A stretch of 64,000 nucleotides of DNA from Gilliamella bombicola (GTDB lineage: Bacteria > Pseudomonadota > Gammaproteobacteria > Enterobacterales > Orbaceae): contig NZ_FMAQ01000001.1 in the NCBI RefSeq assembly GCF_900094945.1, positions 310,001 through 374,000 on the forward strand, given 5' to 3'. Under the pieces are notes generated by a model. The model was not told where the DNA came from. It searched no databases and saw only the letters and a program-made list of their open reading frames with translations. Below are positions 1-9,796 of the stretch, piece by piece. How positions within the stretch are numbered: position 1 is the first letter of the stretch; every line of letters starts with the position of its first letter. A program made the translations under genes and the position numbers.

Positions 1-157
1 TTTTCATCTAATAACTTAAACAAAGTCTAATAACTAAATTAGTTCAAAATATTACCGTTTTTATGCTAATGGGAAAAGATATTTTCTTTTCTTTTTTCAC
101 TTATTAAATAACGAGTATATAATAGTTTCAATTTGTCAATTTGGATAATGACCTTCC

Positions 158-1504
158 ATGCCAAGTATGTCTTTTGAATTTACCACTGATGAGTTTAAAC
201 CGTTAGCAGCAAGAATGCGTCCTAGGACCTTATCTGAATATATAGGGCAATCGCATTTGCTAGATGAAAGCAAGCCATTACCAAAGGCCATTGAAGCTGG
301 TAATTTGCACTCAATGATTCTTTGGGGGCCACCAGGTACCGGTAAAACAACATTAGCAGAAATCATTGCTCACCATGCGAATGCAAAAGTTGAACGAGTG
401 TCTGCCGTTACATCCGGTATAAAAGACATTCGCGAAGCGATTGAACGAGCTAAAATTAATCAACAAGCTGGCATTCGCACTATTTTATTTGTTGACGAAG
501 TTCATCGCTTTAACAAAAGCCAACAAGATGCATTTTTACCGTATGTTGAAAACGGCACCATAACATTTATTGGCGCTACGACCGAAAATCCATCATTCGA
601 ACTCAATTCCGCCTTACTATCGCGCGCACGAGTTTATCTGCTTAAATCATTAACCAACTACGACATTGAACAGATTTTACAACAGGCAATGGACGATCCC
701 GACCGTGGTTACGGTAACCGAAATATTCTGCTGCCCGAAGAAACCAAAAAACAGATTGCTGAATTTGTAGGAGGTGATGCAAGGCGTGCGCTTAATACAC
801 TTGAGCTATTGGTTGACATGTCCGATGGTCAAGATCTATCCCCTGAACTACTCAAGGAGGTAATGGGTGAACGCAGCGCTAGGTTTGATAACCAAGGTGA
901 CCGTTTTTATGATTTAATTTCAGCTGTCCACAAATCGATTCGAGGCTCAGCACCCGATGCTGCACTTTATTGGTATGCTAGGATTATCTCGGCCGGTGGC
1001 GATCCCCTTTATGTCGCTCGTCGGTTATTAGCTATCGCCTCAGAAGATGTCGGCAATGCCGATCCAAGAGCGATGCAAGTGGCACTAGCAGCATGGGACT
1101 GTTTTACCCGAGTTGGTCCAGCTGAAGGAGAACGAGCAATTGCACAAGCTATTATCTACCTTGCTTGCGCCCCAAAAAGCAATGCGGTTTACCTTGCTTT
1201 TAAACAAGCAATGGCCGATGCACAATCTAAACCAGATTATGATGTTCCAGAACACTTACGTAACGCACCAACTAATTTAATGCAAAAACTAGGCTACGGT
1301 GCCGAATATCGCTATGCCCACGACGAGCCAAATGCTTTTGCCGCAGGTGAAAATTACTTTCCTCAAGAAATGGCAGACACAAAATACTACCACCCCACAA
1401 CACGTGGTGCAGAAAAAAATTACACAGATAAATTAGCATGGCTAGATGCACAAAACCAAGCGAGTTTAATTCAACGCTATAAGTCTAAAAAAAATCAAGT
1501 TTAA
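158..1504 (+). CDS. rarA: Replication-associated recombination protein A (RarA/MgsA AAA+ ATPase)
   Basis: AAA+ ATPase of the clamp-loader/RuvB-like group that acts at stalled replication forks. The Walker A motif GPPGTGKTT is at residues 57-65 and the Walker B motif ILFVDE at about 109-114; a sensor-1 region ([10 protein letters not shown]) and a C-terminal tetramerisation domain follow. The 448-residue length and the N-terminal pattern (F-x-P-L-A-A-R-M-R-P) match the enterobacterial family closely. The first ATG is used; an internal ATG three codons later is also possible. A hairpin terminator follows the stop. The neighbours lolA and serS of E. coli are not seen here. Identification is by recognition of the family and is secure. 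Confidence 0.96.
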   Translation: MPSMSFEFTTDEFKPLAARMRPRTLSEYIGQSHLLDESKPLPKAIEAGNLHSMILWGPPGTGKTTLAEIIAHHANAKVERVSAVTSGIKDIREAIERAKINQQAGIRTILFVDEVHRFNKSQQDAFLPYVENGTITFIGATTENPSFELNSALLSRARVYLLKSLTNYDIEQILQQAMDDPDRGYGNRNILLPEETKKQIAEFVGGDARRALNTLELLVDMSDGQDLSPELLKEVMGERSARFDNQGDRFYDLISAVHKSIRGSAPDAALYWYARIISAGGDPLYVARRLLAIASEDVGNADPRAMQVALAAWDCFTRVGPAEGERAIAQAIIYLACAPKSNAVYLAFKQAMADAQSKPDYDVPEHLRNAPTNLMQKLGYGAEYRYAHDEPNAFAAGENYFPQEMADTKYYHPTTRGAEKNYTDKLAWLDAQNQASLIQRYKSKKNQV

Positions 1505-1620
1505 TTTCATACTTTTACATATCCATCCAACCAATCAACTAAAATTTGATCAATTAGATATCTTTAAAAAAGATATCATTTGACTAGTTATCATGGCCTA
1601 ATCTAAAATCGCCAACTTTT

Positions 1621-1657
1621 AAAAGTAGTCATCATTTTATGATGACTTTTAATTTTT
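1621..1657 (+). terminator. Probable intrinsic terminator of rarA
   Basis: A stem pairing AAAAG..TCATCA with TGATGACTTTT (one small bulge) is followed by AATTTTTTT. It lies between rarA and the adhesin-like gene. The longer possible start of the next gene (ATG at 1639) falls inside this hairpin, which argues for the later start at 1693. Confidence 0.6.
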
Positions 1658-1692
1658 TTAGGATAAAAAAAATAATGAAAAGGAGTTCAAAC

Positions 1693-3084
1693 ATGAATCA
1701 AGTAATAATAAAAAAACATTTAAAATCGGTGATATACACCACAATATTATCGCAATTTTCCGAAATAAGTCATGCAAGTCTTAGCGTTCACACAACTCAA
1801 GCTATTCACGGGATACACCCATCTCTATCTCCAATAATTGAGCAGAGTATCGATGATTTAAATTTATTTGGTTTGAGTGTAAATAACAAAAATTATTATG
1901 GAGATGAAGTAAAATATTTACCCATTCAGCATCACTACCCTTTCAAAAATACAATTAATGCAGCGCCAATAAAACAACCGAATAATAATGAGTACTTTGA
2001 TCTTGATGGCGATGAATTAAAAGCACTTGAACTCATGGGACAACAAAAAGTTAATATGACTTGGTATTATACTAACCGAAATAATGAACTTGTTGAATTT
2101 ACCCCTAAGGATAACGATACTTTTTGTAGCTTATCCTCAAAAGGAATGCATGCACCTTTTAAAGTCAAATTATCGGCTGATTTAATTTTATCTTCACAGT
2201 ATGGTATCCCTAATACCAATACCTATCCTAATGAGGATGTCATCACTCATCCATCTAAAACGTATACTATATTAGATGATGCTTTTGTTTGTTATGCTAA
2301 ACCTTCATTAAATCCATCTACGGTTAAAGGGAGTCACAAGAACCAATGGGATCCAAATTATGGTTTCTTACATCAATCGAGTGTTAATCCAGTAAAGAAC
2401 TTCCCAACTACAGGTTTTTATGGTGCTAAATTTAATTTGATTTTGTCCAACCCAGGTATCGCCTCAAACTACATTTGGAAAGTTAAGCAAGGCAATGCAC
2501 TAGTTAATGTCACCAATAATAATAATTATGTCACGGTAACTTTCAATACCCCTGATGCAAGAAATCCAGGTAAAGCTTGGCAACATGTTATGGGCTCTGG
2601 CTCTGGGTATACAGTTGTAATTGAAGGAAAAAACAAAACTAAAAATACAACAATTCAATACTCATTTACCCTTACCAAATGGTTTGATGCTTGGAAGCAA
2701 AAATATAACAATAAAGGAATACTACAAGCGATGAAAGGTGATCTTGATGAGGTTATTGAGGCATGTTCAAATAAAAGTGGTCGTTATCGCTTAAGTCACG
2801 ATCGCGAAGTAAGTAATGCGAAGTTAAGTGATAAGAAAAAAGAAATATTATATACACGTGAAATAGGAACATTATTTAGTGAATGGGGCGATCCGGGCCA
2901 ACAACCTTATCCAGGATCTTTTGGACCAGATGAAGACCAATCAAAGAGTTATAATCGATACTACTTATGGAATACATGGGTAGGAGAGTATTGTGATATA
3001 CATACTTATGACGGAAAATATCATTGTCGCGATAAAGAAAAAGAAGATAAAAATGGCATATGCGTATCTATACCTAGAAGATAA
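1693..3084 (+). CDS. Secreted adhesin-like protein (DUF823/invasin-associated family), copy 1
   Basis: 463 residues from the start chosen here. An ATG with AAGGAG eight bases upstream is preferred to the ATG at 1639, which sits in the terminator. Residues 1-28 look like a Sec signal peptide ending SHA. The body shares an ordered set of landmarks with the gene at 25757-27385: YGIPN, a C-Y-A-K-P-S-L segment, W-D-P-N-Y-G-F-L-x-Q-S, N-F-P-T-T-G, Y-S-F-T-L-T-K-W-F, F-S-E-W-G and a C-terminal G-I-C-V. These fit the DUF823-type adhesin domain of enteric surface proteins as I remember it; the family name is recall, the paralogy is visible. An acidic DLDGDE stretch may bind calcium. No beta-barrel, LysM or autotransporter segment is present, so it would be released or bound by a partner. 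Function otherwise unknown. Confidence 0.7.
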   Translation: MNQVIIKKHLKSVIYTTILSQFSEISHASLSVHTTQAIHGIHPSLSPIIEQSIDDLNLFGLSVNNKNYYGDEVKYLPIQHHYPFKNTINAAPIKQPNNNEYFDLDGDELKALELMGQQKVNMTWYYTNRNNELVEFTPKDNDTFCSLSSKGMHAPFKVKLSADLILSSQYGIPNTNTYPNEDVITHPSKTYTILDDAFVCYAKPSLNPSTVKGSHKNQWDPNYGFLHQSSVNPVKNFPTTGFYGAKFNLILSNPGIASNYIWKVKQGNALVNVTNNNNYVTVTFNTPDARNPGKAWQHVMGSGSGYTVVIEGKNKTKNTTIQYSFTLTKWFDAWKQKYNNKGILQAMKGDLDEVIEACSNKSGRYRLSHDREVSNAKLSDKKKEILYTREIGTLFSEWGDPGQQPYPGSFGPDEDQSKSYNRYYLWNTWVGEYCDIHTYDGKYHCRDKEKEDKNGICVSIPRR

Positions 3085-3110
3085 AGTATTGACGACGCCC
3101 CTGTAAATTT

Positions 3111-3140
3111 TAAGATCTATCTATTCATAGGTAGATCTTA
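3111..3140 (+). terminator. Hairpin after adhesin-like copy 1
   Basis: A 13-bp stem with one wobble pair (TAAGATCTATCTA against TAGGTAGATCTTA) and a 4-nt loop lies 27 bases after the stop codon. The following sequence is only weakly T-rich, so termination efficiency is uncertain. Confidence 0.5.
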
Positions 3141-3271
3141 TCATATACAATATTTTCATTTTTTCCACTTATACCAATCTTTATGGGGCTGTTAATAAAA
3201 ACTGACAGTACCTTTTAAAATCAATAAAACCTGATTTTCGTTAATAAAATCAGCATTACCAATTAACAATC

Positions 3272-3318
3272 CTACTATATATAGTAATTAAATAATTAAT
3301 AGGTACTATATATTGTAT
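3272..3318 (+). promoter_or_regulatory. Tandem NrdR boxes upstream of nrdA
   Basis: Two 16-bp sites, 3272-3287 with core CTATATATAG and 3303-3318 with core CTATATATTG, match the NrdR-box core CwATATATwG. Their centres are 31 bp apart, three helical turns, which is the arrangement known for NrdR operators in proteobacteria. The boxes lie 62-108 bp before the nrdA start. NrdR represses ribonucleotide reductase genes; nrdR itself is not in the window. Confidence 0.85.
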
Positions 3319-3379
3319 ATTTTGATAAATATCAATTACTATAAATATTACAAAAATACATAATTACAGTGAATGAAAA

Positions 3380-5668
3380 ATGAATAAATCAATACTTGTC
3401 ACAAAGCGAAACGGCAAAAAAGAGCCAATAAATCTTGATAAAATCCATAAAGTCATTACATGGGCAGCCGAAGGATTAGATAATGTTTCGGTATCACAAG
3501 TTGAATTGCGTTCTCATATTCAATTTTATGATGGAATCCGCACTTCAGATATCCATGAAACAATTATTCGTGCTGCAGCCGATCTTATATCTCAAGATGC
3601 CCCTGATTACCAATACTTGGCCGCTCGCTTAGCTATTTTTCATTTACGTAAAAAAGCCTTTAACCAGTTTACACCACCATCTCTTTACGAACATGTTAAG
3701 AAGTTAGTAGAAAATAAACGATACGACGAACATCTGCTTGAAGATTATACTCCAGAAGAATTTGCGGAAATGGATAAGTTCATCGATCATTGGCGAGATA
3801 TGTCTTTTTCATATGCCGCAGTTAAACAACTTGAAGGAAAGTATTTGGTACAAAATCGCGTTACTGGAGAGATTTATGAAAGCGCGCAATTTTTGTATGT
3901 TCTAGTCGCAGCCTGTTTATTTGCCAATTACCCAAAAGAAACACGCCTTAGCTATATAAAACGTTTTTATGATGCAGTATCTACCTTTAAGATTTCACTA
4001 CCAACTCCAATTATGGCAGGTGTTCGTACGCCTACTCGTCAATTTAGTTCCTGTGTATTAATTGAGTGTGATGATAGTTTGGATTCAATCAATGCAACAG
4101 CAAGCGCTATTGTAAAATATGTATCGCAACGTGCAGGAATTGGAGTCAATGCAGGAAGAATTCGTGCTTTAGGAAGTTCAATTCGTGGTGGTGAAGCATT
4201 TCATACTGGCTGCATTCCCTTTTATAAATATTTTCAAACTGCGGTTAAATCATGTTCACAAGGTGGTGTCCGTGGTGGAGCCGCAACCGTTTTCTATCCT
4301 CTTTGGCATTTAGAAGTCGAAAGCTTGTTAGTCTTACGAAATAACCGTGGAGTTGAAGAAAACCGTGTTCGCCATTTAGATTATGGGGTACAAATCAATA
4401 AATTAATGTATCAACGGTTAATCAAAAACGAAAATATTACTTTATTCAGCCCATCAGATGTCCCAGGGCTTTATGATGCTTTTTTTGCCGATCAAGATAA
4501 GTTTGAAACGCTTTACCACCAATATGAACAAGATGTCAATATTCGCAAACGAGTGGTTAAAGCCGTTGAACTCTTTGCACTATTAATGCAAGAGCGCGCA
4601 TCAACTGGACGCATTTATATCCAAAATGTTGATCACTGTAATACTCACAGCCCATTTAATGCTCAATTAGCGCCAGTTCATCAATCTAATTTATGTATGG
4701 AAATTGCGCTACCAACAAAGCCACTTAATAATGTCAATGATGAAAAAGGTGAAATTGCACTTTGTACGTTATCAGCCTTTAACCTTGGCCAAATCGAATC
4801 ATTAGATGACTTTGAAGAACTTGCTGACTTAACGGTACGTGCGCTTGATTCGCTACTGGATTACCAAAATTACCCTGTTCCTGCGGCTCGAAACTCTTCA
4901 ATCAATCGTCGCACATTAGGCGTTGGCGTTATTAACTATGCTTATTATTTAGCCAAAAATGGCGTTAAATATTCTGATGGTAGTGCAAATAATTTAACGC
5001 ATCGTACTTTTGAAGCCATGCAATATTACTTGTTAAAAGCCTCTAATAATCTTGCTAAAGAAAAGGGTGCATGCCCACTATTTAACGAAACAACTTATGC
5101 TCAAGGCATTTTACCAATCGATACTTACAAAAAAGATTTAGATACTATTACAAAAGAACCTTTACATTATGATTGGGAATCATTACGAGAATCTATCAAA
5201 GCCCATGGGCTACGTAATTCAACTTTATCGGCATTAATGCCATCAGAAACTTCTTCACAAATATCCAATGCAACAAATGGCATTGAACCACCTCGAGGCT
5301 TTATTAGTGTTAAAGCTTCAAAAGATGGTATCTTAAAACAAGTTGTTCCAGATTATAATAATCTGAAAAACTTCTACGAATTACTCTGGCAAATTCCAAA
5401 TAATACAGGTTATTTACAATTAGTAGGAATTATGCAGAAATTTATTGACCAATCAATTTCGGCTAATACGAATTATGATCCGACTAAATTCCCAAATGAT
5501 AAAGTACCAATGAAACAGCTATTATCAGACTTATTGACCGCTTATAAATTTGGCGTAAAAACACTCTATTATCATAATACACGCGATGGGGCTGAAGATA
5601 TTCAAGGTGATATTGTTCCAACAACACACAGTGACGATGGTTGTGAAGGTGGCGCTTGTAAAATTTAG
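3380..5668 (+). CDS. nrdA: Class Ia ribonucleoside-diphosphate reductase, alpha subunit
   Basis: Large catalytic subunit that reduces ribonucleoside diphosphates to deoxy forms. The 762 residues are nearly the E. coli length. An N-terminal ATP-cone (residues 5-95) is followed by the ten-stranded barrel. Catalytic residues are present: Cys225 in FSSCVLIEC, the N-x-C-x-E triad in NLCMEIALPT, the partner cysteine in LCTLSAFNLG, the radical-transfer tyrosines in TLYYHNT and the C-terminal redox pair in CEGGACKI. It is followed by nrdB after a 133-nt gap and is probably repressed through the two NrdR boxes upstream. No strong Shine-Dalgarno is visible before the ATG. Confidence 0.98.
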   Translation: MNKSILVTKRNGKKEPINLDKIHKVITWAAEGLDNVSVSQVELRSHIQFYDGIRTSDIHETIIRAAADLISQDAPDYQYLAARLAIFHLRKKAFNQFTPPSLYEHVKKLVENKRYDEHLLEDYTPEEFAEMDKFIDHWRDMSFSYAAVKQLEGKYLVQNRVTGEIYESAQFLYVLVAACLFANYPKETRLSYIKRFYDAVSTFKISLPTPIMAGVRTPTRQFSSCVLIECDDSLDSINATASAIVKYVSQRAGIGVNAGRIRALGSSIRGGEAFHTGCIPFYKYFQTAVKSCSQGGVRGGAATVFYPLWHLEVESLLVLRNNRGVEENRVRHLDYGVQINKLMYQRLIKNENITLFSPSDVPGLYDAFFADQDKFETLYHQYEQDVNIRKRVVKAVELFALLMQERASTGRIYIQNVDHCNTHSPFNAQLAPVHQSNLCMEIALPTKPLNNVNDEKGEIALCTLSAFNLGQIESLDDFEELADLTVRALDSLLDYQNYPVPAARNSSINRRTLGVGVINYAYYLAKNGVKYSDGSANNLTHRTFEAMQYYLLKASNNLAKEKGACPLFNETTYAQGILPIDTYKKDLDTITKEPLHYDWESLRESIKAHGLRNSTLSALMPSETSSQISNATNGIEPPRGFISVKASKDGILKQVVPDYNNLKNFYELLWQIPNNTGYLQLVGIMQKFIDQSISANTNYDPTKFPNDKVPMKQLLSDLLTAYKFGVKTLYYHNTRDGAEDIQGDIVPTTHSDDGCEGGACKI

Positions 5669-5801
5669 CTATTGTTAAGACCTAAACAGTACATACTAAA
5701 ATAAAATTTTTATGAGGGGAAAATCATCCCCCCCACCATTTACCTTTTACACTGTCGAAAGGTAGCGGTAAAAGCAACGATAAATTAGTAGGAGTTCTTT
5801 T

Positions 5802-6938
5802 ATGAGTATGAATTACAGTACCTTTTCGCATGTGCATAACGACCAACTTAAAGAACCTATGTTCCTTGGACAGCCAGTAAATGTTGCGCGTTATGATCAA
5901 CAAAAGTATGAAATGTTTGAAAAATTAATTGAAAAACAACTCTCTTTCTTTTGGCGCCCTGAAGAAGTCGATATTTCTCAAGATCGTATTGATTACGCCG
6001 CATTGCCAGAACATGAAAAACATATTTTTATTAGTAATTTAAAATATCAAACCTTGCTTGATTCAATTCAAGGACGCAGCCCCAATGTTGCATTATTGCC
6101 CCTAATTTCTATTCCAGAACTTGAAACATGGGTAGAAACTTGGTCGTTTTCAGAAACCATTCATTCACGTTCATATACGCATATCATTCGTAATATTGTT
6201 AACGATCCATCTGTCGTTTTTGACGATATTGTTACCAATAAAGAAATACAAAAACGTGCCGGTGACATTGCAGGTTATTACGATGACCTTATTAGCTACG
6301 CAAGTTACTATAATTTATTTCACGAAGGTAACCACAACATCAATAATCGCACTGTTTCTATTAATTTACGCGAACTAAAAAAGAAACTTTATTTGTGCTT
6401 AATGAGTGTCAATGCACTTGAAGCTATTCGTTTTTATGTTAGTTTTGCTTGTTCCTTTGCCTTTGCAGAACGTGAGCTCATGGAAGGTAATGCAAAAATC
6501 ATTAAACTTATTGCCCGTGACGAAGCCCTACATTTAACCGGCACACAATTTATGATTAATACGCTACGAAGTGGCGAAGATGATCCTGAAATGGCAGACA
6601 TAGCCAAAGAGTGTGAACAAGAGTGTTATGACCTCTTTTTGCAAGCGGCAAATCAAGAAAAAGAGTGGGCAGAATACTTGTTTGAAGGTGGATCAATGAT
6701 TGGTTTGAATAAAGACATTTTATGCCAATATGTCGAATACATCACTAACATCCGTATGCAAGCGGTTGGACTAAAATTGCCATTTGAAGCTAAATCAAAT
6801 CCAATTCCGTGGATCAATAATTGGCTAGTATCTGATAATGTACAAGTTGCACCACAAGAAGCCGAAATGAGCTCTTACTTAGTTGGGCAAATTGATGCTG
6901 AAATGAATGAAGATGATTTAAGCGATTTTACCTTATAG
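5802..6938 (+). CDS. nrdB: Class Ia ribonucleoside-diphosphate reductase, beta subunit
   Basis: Small subunit carrying the di-iron/tyrosyl radical cofactor. 378 residues, two more than E. coli NrdB at the N terminus. The metal and radical segment E-T-I-H-S-R-S-Y is present (equivalent to Glu115, His118 and Tyr122), as are the second iron-ligand helices [11 protein letters not shown] and [10 protein letters not shown]. The start is supported by GGAG seven bases upstream. The C terminus (YLVGQID...DLSDFTL) is the tail that docks on NrdA. No yfaE-type ferredoxin gene follows as it does in E. coli; an intrinsic terminator comes instead. Confidence 0.98.
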   Translation: MSMNYSTFSHVHNDQLKEPMFLGQPVNVARYDQQKYEMFEKLIEKQLSFFWRPEEVDISQDRIDYAALPEHEKHIFISNLKYQTLLDSIQGRSPNVALLPLISIPELETWVETWSFSETIHSRSYTHIIRNIVNDPSVVFDDIVTNKEIQKRAGDIAGYYDDLISYASYYNLFHEGNHNINNRTVSINLRELKKKLYLCLMSVNALEAIRFYVSFACSFAFAERELMEGNAKIIKLIARDEALHLTGTQFMINTLRSGEDDPEMADIAKECEQECYDLFLQAANQEKEWAEYLFEGGSMIGLNKDILCQYVEYITNIRMQAVGLKLPFEAKSNPIPWINNWLVSDNVQVAPQEAEMSSYLVGQIDAEMNEDDLSDFTL

Positions 6939-6974
6939 GTTTTATACTAAAACTTATATTTTATTGAAAGTTTT

Positions 6975-7004
6975 AAAAAAGGAACAAATTATTGTTCCTT
7001 TTTT
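6975..7004 (+). terminator. Intrinsic terminator of nrdAB
   Basis: Perfect stem AAAAAAGGAAC / GTTCCTTTTTT with an 8-nt loop and a T-rich 3' side, 36 bases after the nrdB stop. Confidence 0.85.
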
Positions 7005-7108
7005 ATTATAAAAATCAGTCATAAATAATCATATTATTCTAACGGTAGCTTGACACTCATTGAAAATCGGGTAAGGATATGGCTATTGAATTATCTTGAT
7101 TTGATAAT

Positions 7109-9769
7109 ATGATCATGACTAAAACGCATCTGTTTTACCCTGTATCGCCGCTTGATTTTAGCGATGAACAAATAAATATCCTCTATCTAAAGCAACAACT
7201 CGAAGCTTTTCAACAATGGTCTATGATGCAATTTGAGCAACAAATTGATATTGATACGCTAGTGCATTTACGTAGTCAATTTATCGATCGTTTGCTTGAA
7301 CGATTATGGTCTTTCTACCAAATACCTAAACATGTCTCCTCTTTCTTTAAACGCAACCGCATCGCTTTGGTTGCCGTTGGTGGTTATGGACGGGCTGAAT
7401 TGCATCCATTGTCAGATATTGATATTTTGATTCTTAGTGATTATCCGTTAACTAAAGAAATTGAAAAACAAATTGGTGATCTTGTTCGCTTATTATGGGA
7501 TTTACATTTAGATATAGGGCACAGTGTTAGGACATTAAAAATTTGCCTACAAGAAGCGAAAAATGACATCACCATAATGACTAATTTGATTGAGTCAAGA
7601 CTTATTTCGGGAAATCAATTACTGTTAGATGAACTACATAAACAAATTTTTAGCGATAAAATCTGGCCTTCCCATGCATTTTATAAAGCAAAAATTCAAG
7701 AACAACAAGAACGCCACAAACAATATCACAGTACCTCTTATAATCTAGAACCTGATTTAAAAAATAGTCCAGGTGGTTTGCGAGATATGCAAATCATTCA
7801 ATGGATCGCAACTCGCCATTTTGGTGGCGAATTTTTGCAAAAAATGTCCGATTTCAACTACTTAACCCCTGAAGATATTGCAGACTTTAAAACGTGTCGT
7901 AAATTTTTATGGCGAATGCGTTTTGCCTTGCACTGTGTGATCTCTCGTTATGATAACCGCTTGCTTTTTGATCGACAACTTAGCATTGCCAATATGTTAG
8001 GTTACAAAGGTGACGGTAACACACCTGTAGAAAAAATGATGCATGATTATTATCGTGTTGCTCACAATATTACTGAACTCAATCAAATGCTATTACAGCT
8101 GTTTTATGAGTCTATTCTTAATCATAGCCCACAAAATAAACCTTATAATATCGATGAATATTTTCAAATTAGAGACAAACTCATTGATGTAAGAGATGAT
8201 GAGATCTTTAAAAAAGAGCCTATTATGATTATGCAGCTGTTTTATACAATATTGCTTAATCCTCAAGTGATTGGCCTTTATTCTAATACCATTAGACAAT
8301 TACGCTCAGCAAGACGTTCTCTAACTAATTTACTCTGTGAAAATGCCAAAGCAAGATCGCTTTTCATGTTAATTATCAAACACCCAGATGCAATTGAAAA
8401 AGCAATTTTACCCATGCATAAATATGGCATACTTTCGGTCTATATACCGGGCTGGAAACAGATATCTGGCATGATGCAATTTGACCTGTTTCATGCTTAC
8501 ACCGTTGATGAACACACCATCCGCTTATTGCTTGAGCTCGATAGTCTAAAAACAGAAAGCGGCAAGCAAAAACACCCTAATAGCGCAAAAGTCTTTGCTA
8601 AATTATCTAAACCTGAATTATTAGTTATTACAGGGTTATTTCATGATATAGGTAAAGGACGACATGGTGATCATTCTGAAATTGGAGCCCATCTAGTTGA
8701 AGAATTTTGCCAATTGCATGGATTAGAAACCAAAGATACTGAACTAGTTATTTGGTTAGTACGTTATCACCTACTAATGTCGGTAACAGCACAAAGCCGC
8801 GATTTACAAGATCCTGCCGTTATAAACGAGTTTATTCAAATTGTCAAAAGTAAACGTCGTTTACAGTATTTGCTTTGTCTTACAGTAGCAGATGTGTGTG
8901 CAACAAACGAAACGCTGTGGAATAGTTGGAAACAAAGTTTAATGCGTGAACTCTACCTTAATGCAAAAAACTCCTTTGATTCAGATATCCGCCAAATTCC
9001 TGAGCAACGAAGTATAGCACGTAAAAATAAACAAGAAGCGTTAGCCATTTTACTTAAGCAAAATTATGATGAACAGATCGTTAAAGATCTTTGGCAATGC
9101 TATCGTGTTGATTACTTTCTTCGTTATACTAAAGAACAGATTGTATGGCATACACAAATTTTATTACAGCACGATTTGACCAAAATATTGGTAGCCATAA
9201 ATCCCCACCCATATCATGGTGGCAGTGAAATTTTTATTTATTCGCCAGATAGACCTTACTTATTTGCAACTGTCTGTAATACGCTAAGTATGCACAATTT
9301 AACAATTCACGATGCGCTTATCATTACGAATAAAAAAAGCTTTGCGCTTGATACTTTCATTGTATTAGATCCTAATGGACAAACAGTGCAAGAAGATCGA
9401 AATCAAGGCCTAGTGAATGCACTTGATAAAGCACTACAGCAACCTGTTTATAAAGGTGTAACCATTAAACCACCTAAACAACGGTTACGATCGTTTTTAG
9501 TACCCACTCAAGTTAACTTTCTTTCTGCTTTCAATGACAGCCAAACTTATATGGAGCTCATTGCACTCGATAGGCCGGGGTTGCTTGCTTATGTGGGTGA
9601 AATATTTGCTAACTTAGACTTATCATTACGCAGTGCAAAAATTGCAACTATCGGCGAACATATTGAAGATCTGTTTATTCTAACAGATAAACACAACCAA
9701 GCGCTTGATGATGATACTTGTCAAAAGCTTCGAGAATCAATCGTTATTGCTCTTGATTCAATGAATTAA
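7109..9769 (+). CDS. glnD: Bifunctional uridylyltransferase/uridylyl-removing enzyme (nitrogen sensor)
   Basis: Modifies and demodifies the PII proteins in response to glutamine. 886 residues, the expected length. The nucleotidyltransferase motif GGYGRAELHPLSDIDIL is at residues 91-107, the HD hydrolase motif FHDIGKGRHGDHSEIGA near 515, and two C-terminal ACT domains occupy about 705-790 and 815-886. The ATG at 7109 or the one two codons later could be used; neither has a clear Shine-Dalgarno. A TTGACA element at 7050-7055 may be the -35 box of its own promoter, with a poor -10. map and dapD, frequent neighbours, are absent. Confidence 0.96.
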   Translation: MIMTKTHLFYPVSPLDFSDEQINILYLKQQLEAFQQWSMMQFEQQIDIDTLVHLRSQFIDRLLERLWSFYQIPKHVSSFFKRNRIALVAVGGYGRAELHPLSDIDILILSDYPLTKEIEKQIGDLVRLLWDLHLDIGHSVRTLKICLQEAKNDITIMTNLIESRLISGNQLLLDELHKQIFSDKIWPSHAFYKAKIQEQQERHKQYHSTSYNLEPDLKNSPGGLRDMQIIQWIATRHFGGEFLQKMSDFNYLTPEDIADFKTCRKFLWRMRFALHCVISRYDNRLLFDRQLSIANMLGYKGDGNTPVEKMMHDYYRVAHNITELNQMLLQLFYESILNHSPQNKPYNIDEYFQIRDKLIDVRDDEIFKKEPIMIMQLFYTILLNPQVIGLYSNTIRQLRSARRSLTNLLCENAKARSLFMLIIKHPDAIEKAILPMHKYGILSVYIPGWKQISGMMQFDLFHAYTVDEHTIRLLLELDSLKTESGKQKHPNSAKVFAKLSKPELLVITGLFHDIGKGRHGDHSEIGAHLVEEFCQLHGLETKDTELVIWLVRYHLLMSVTAQSRDLQDPAVINEFIQIVKSKRRLQYLLCLTVADVCATNETLWNSWKQSLMRELYLNAKNSFDSDIRQIPEQRSIARKNKQEALAILLKQNYDEQIVKDLWQCYRVDYFLRYTKEQIVWHTQILLQHDLTKILVAINPHPYHGGSEIFIYSPDRPYLFATVCNTLSMHNLTIHDALIITNKKSFALDTFIVLDPNGQTVQEDRNQGLVNALDKALQQPVYKGVTIKPPKQRLRSFLVPTQVNFLSAFNDSQTYMELIALDRPGLLAYVGEIFANLDLSLRSAKIATIGEHIEDLFILTDKHNQALDDDTCQKLRESIVIALDSMN

Positions 9770-9796
9770 TAAAATTAACCAAAAAAGATATAACTT

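Noticed and set aside
1-157. Small gene at the left edge
   Set aside because: AT-rich sequence with stops in all frames; it seems to be the rarA upstream region only.
1639-1692. N-terminal extension of adhesin copy 1 starting at ATG 1639
   Set aside because: It lies inside a terminator-like hairpin and has no ribosome binding site; the ATG at 1693 has AAGGAG and gives a signal peptide.
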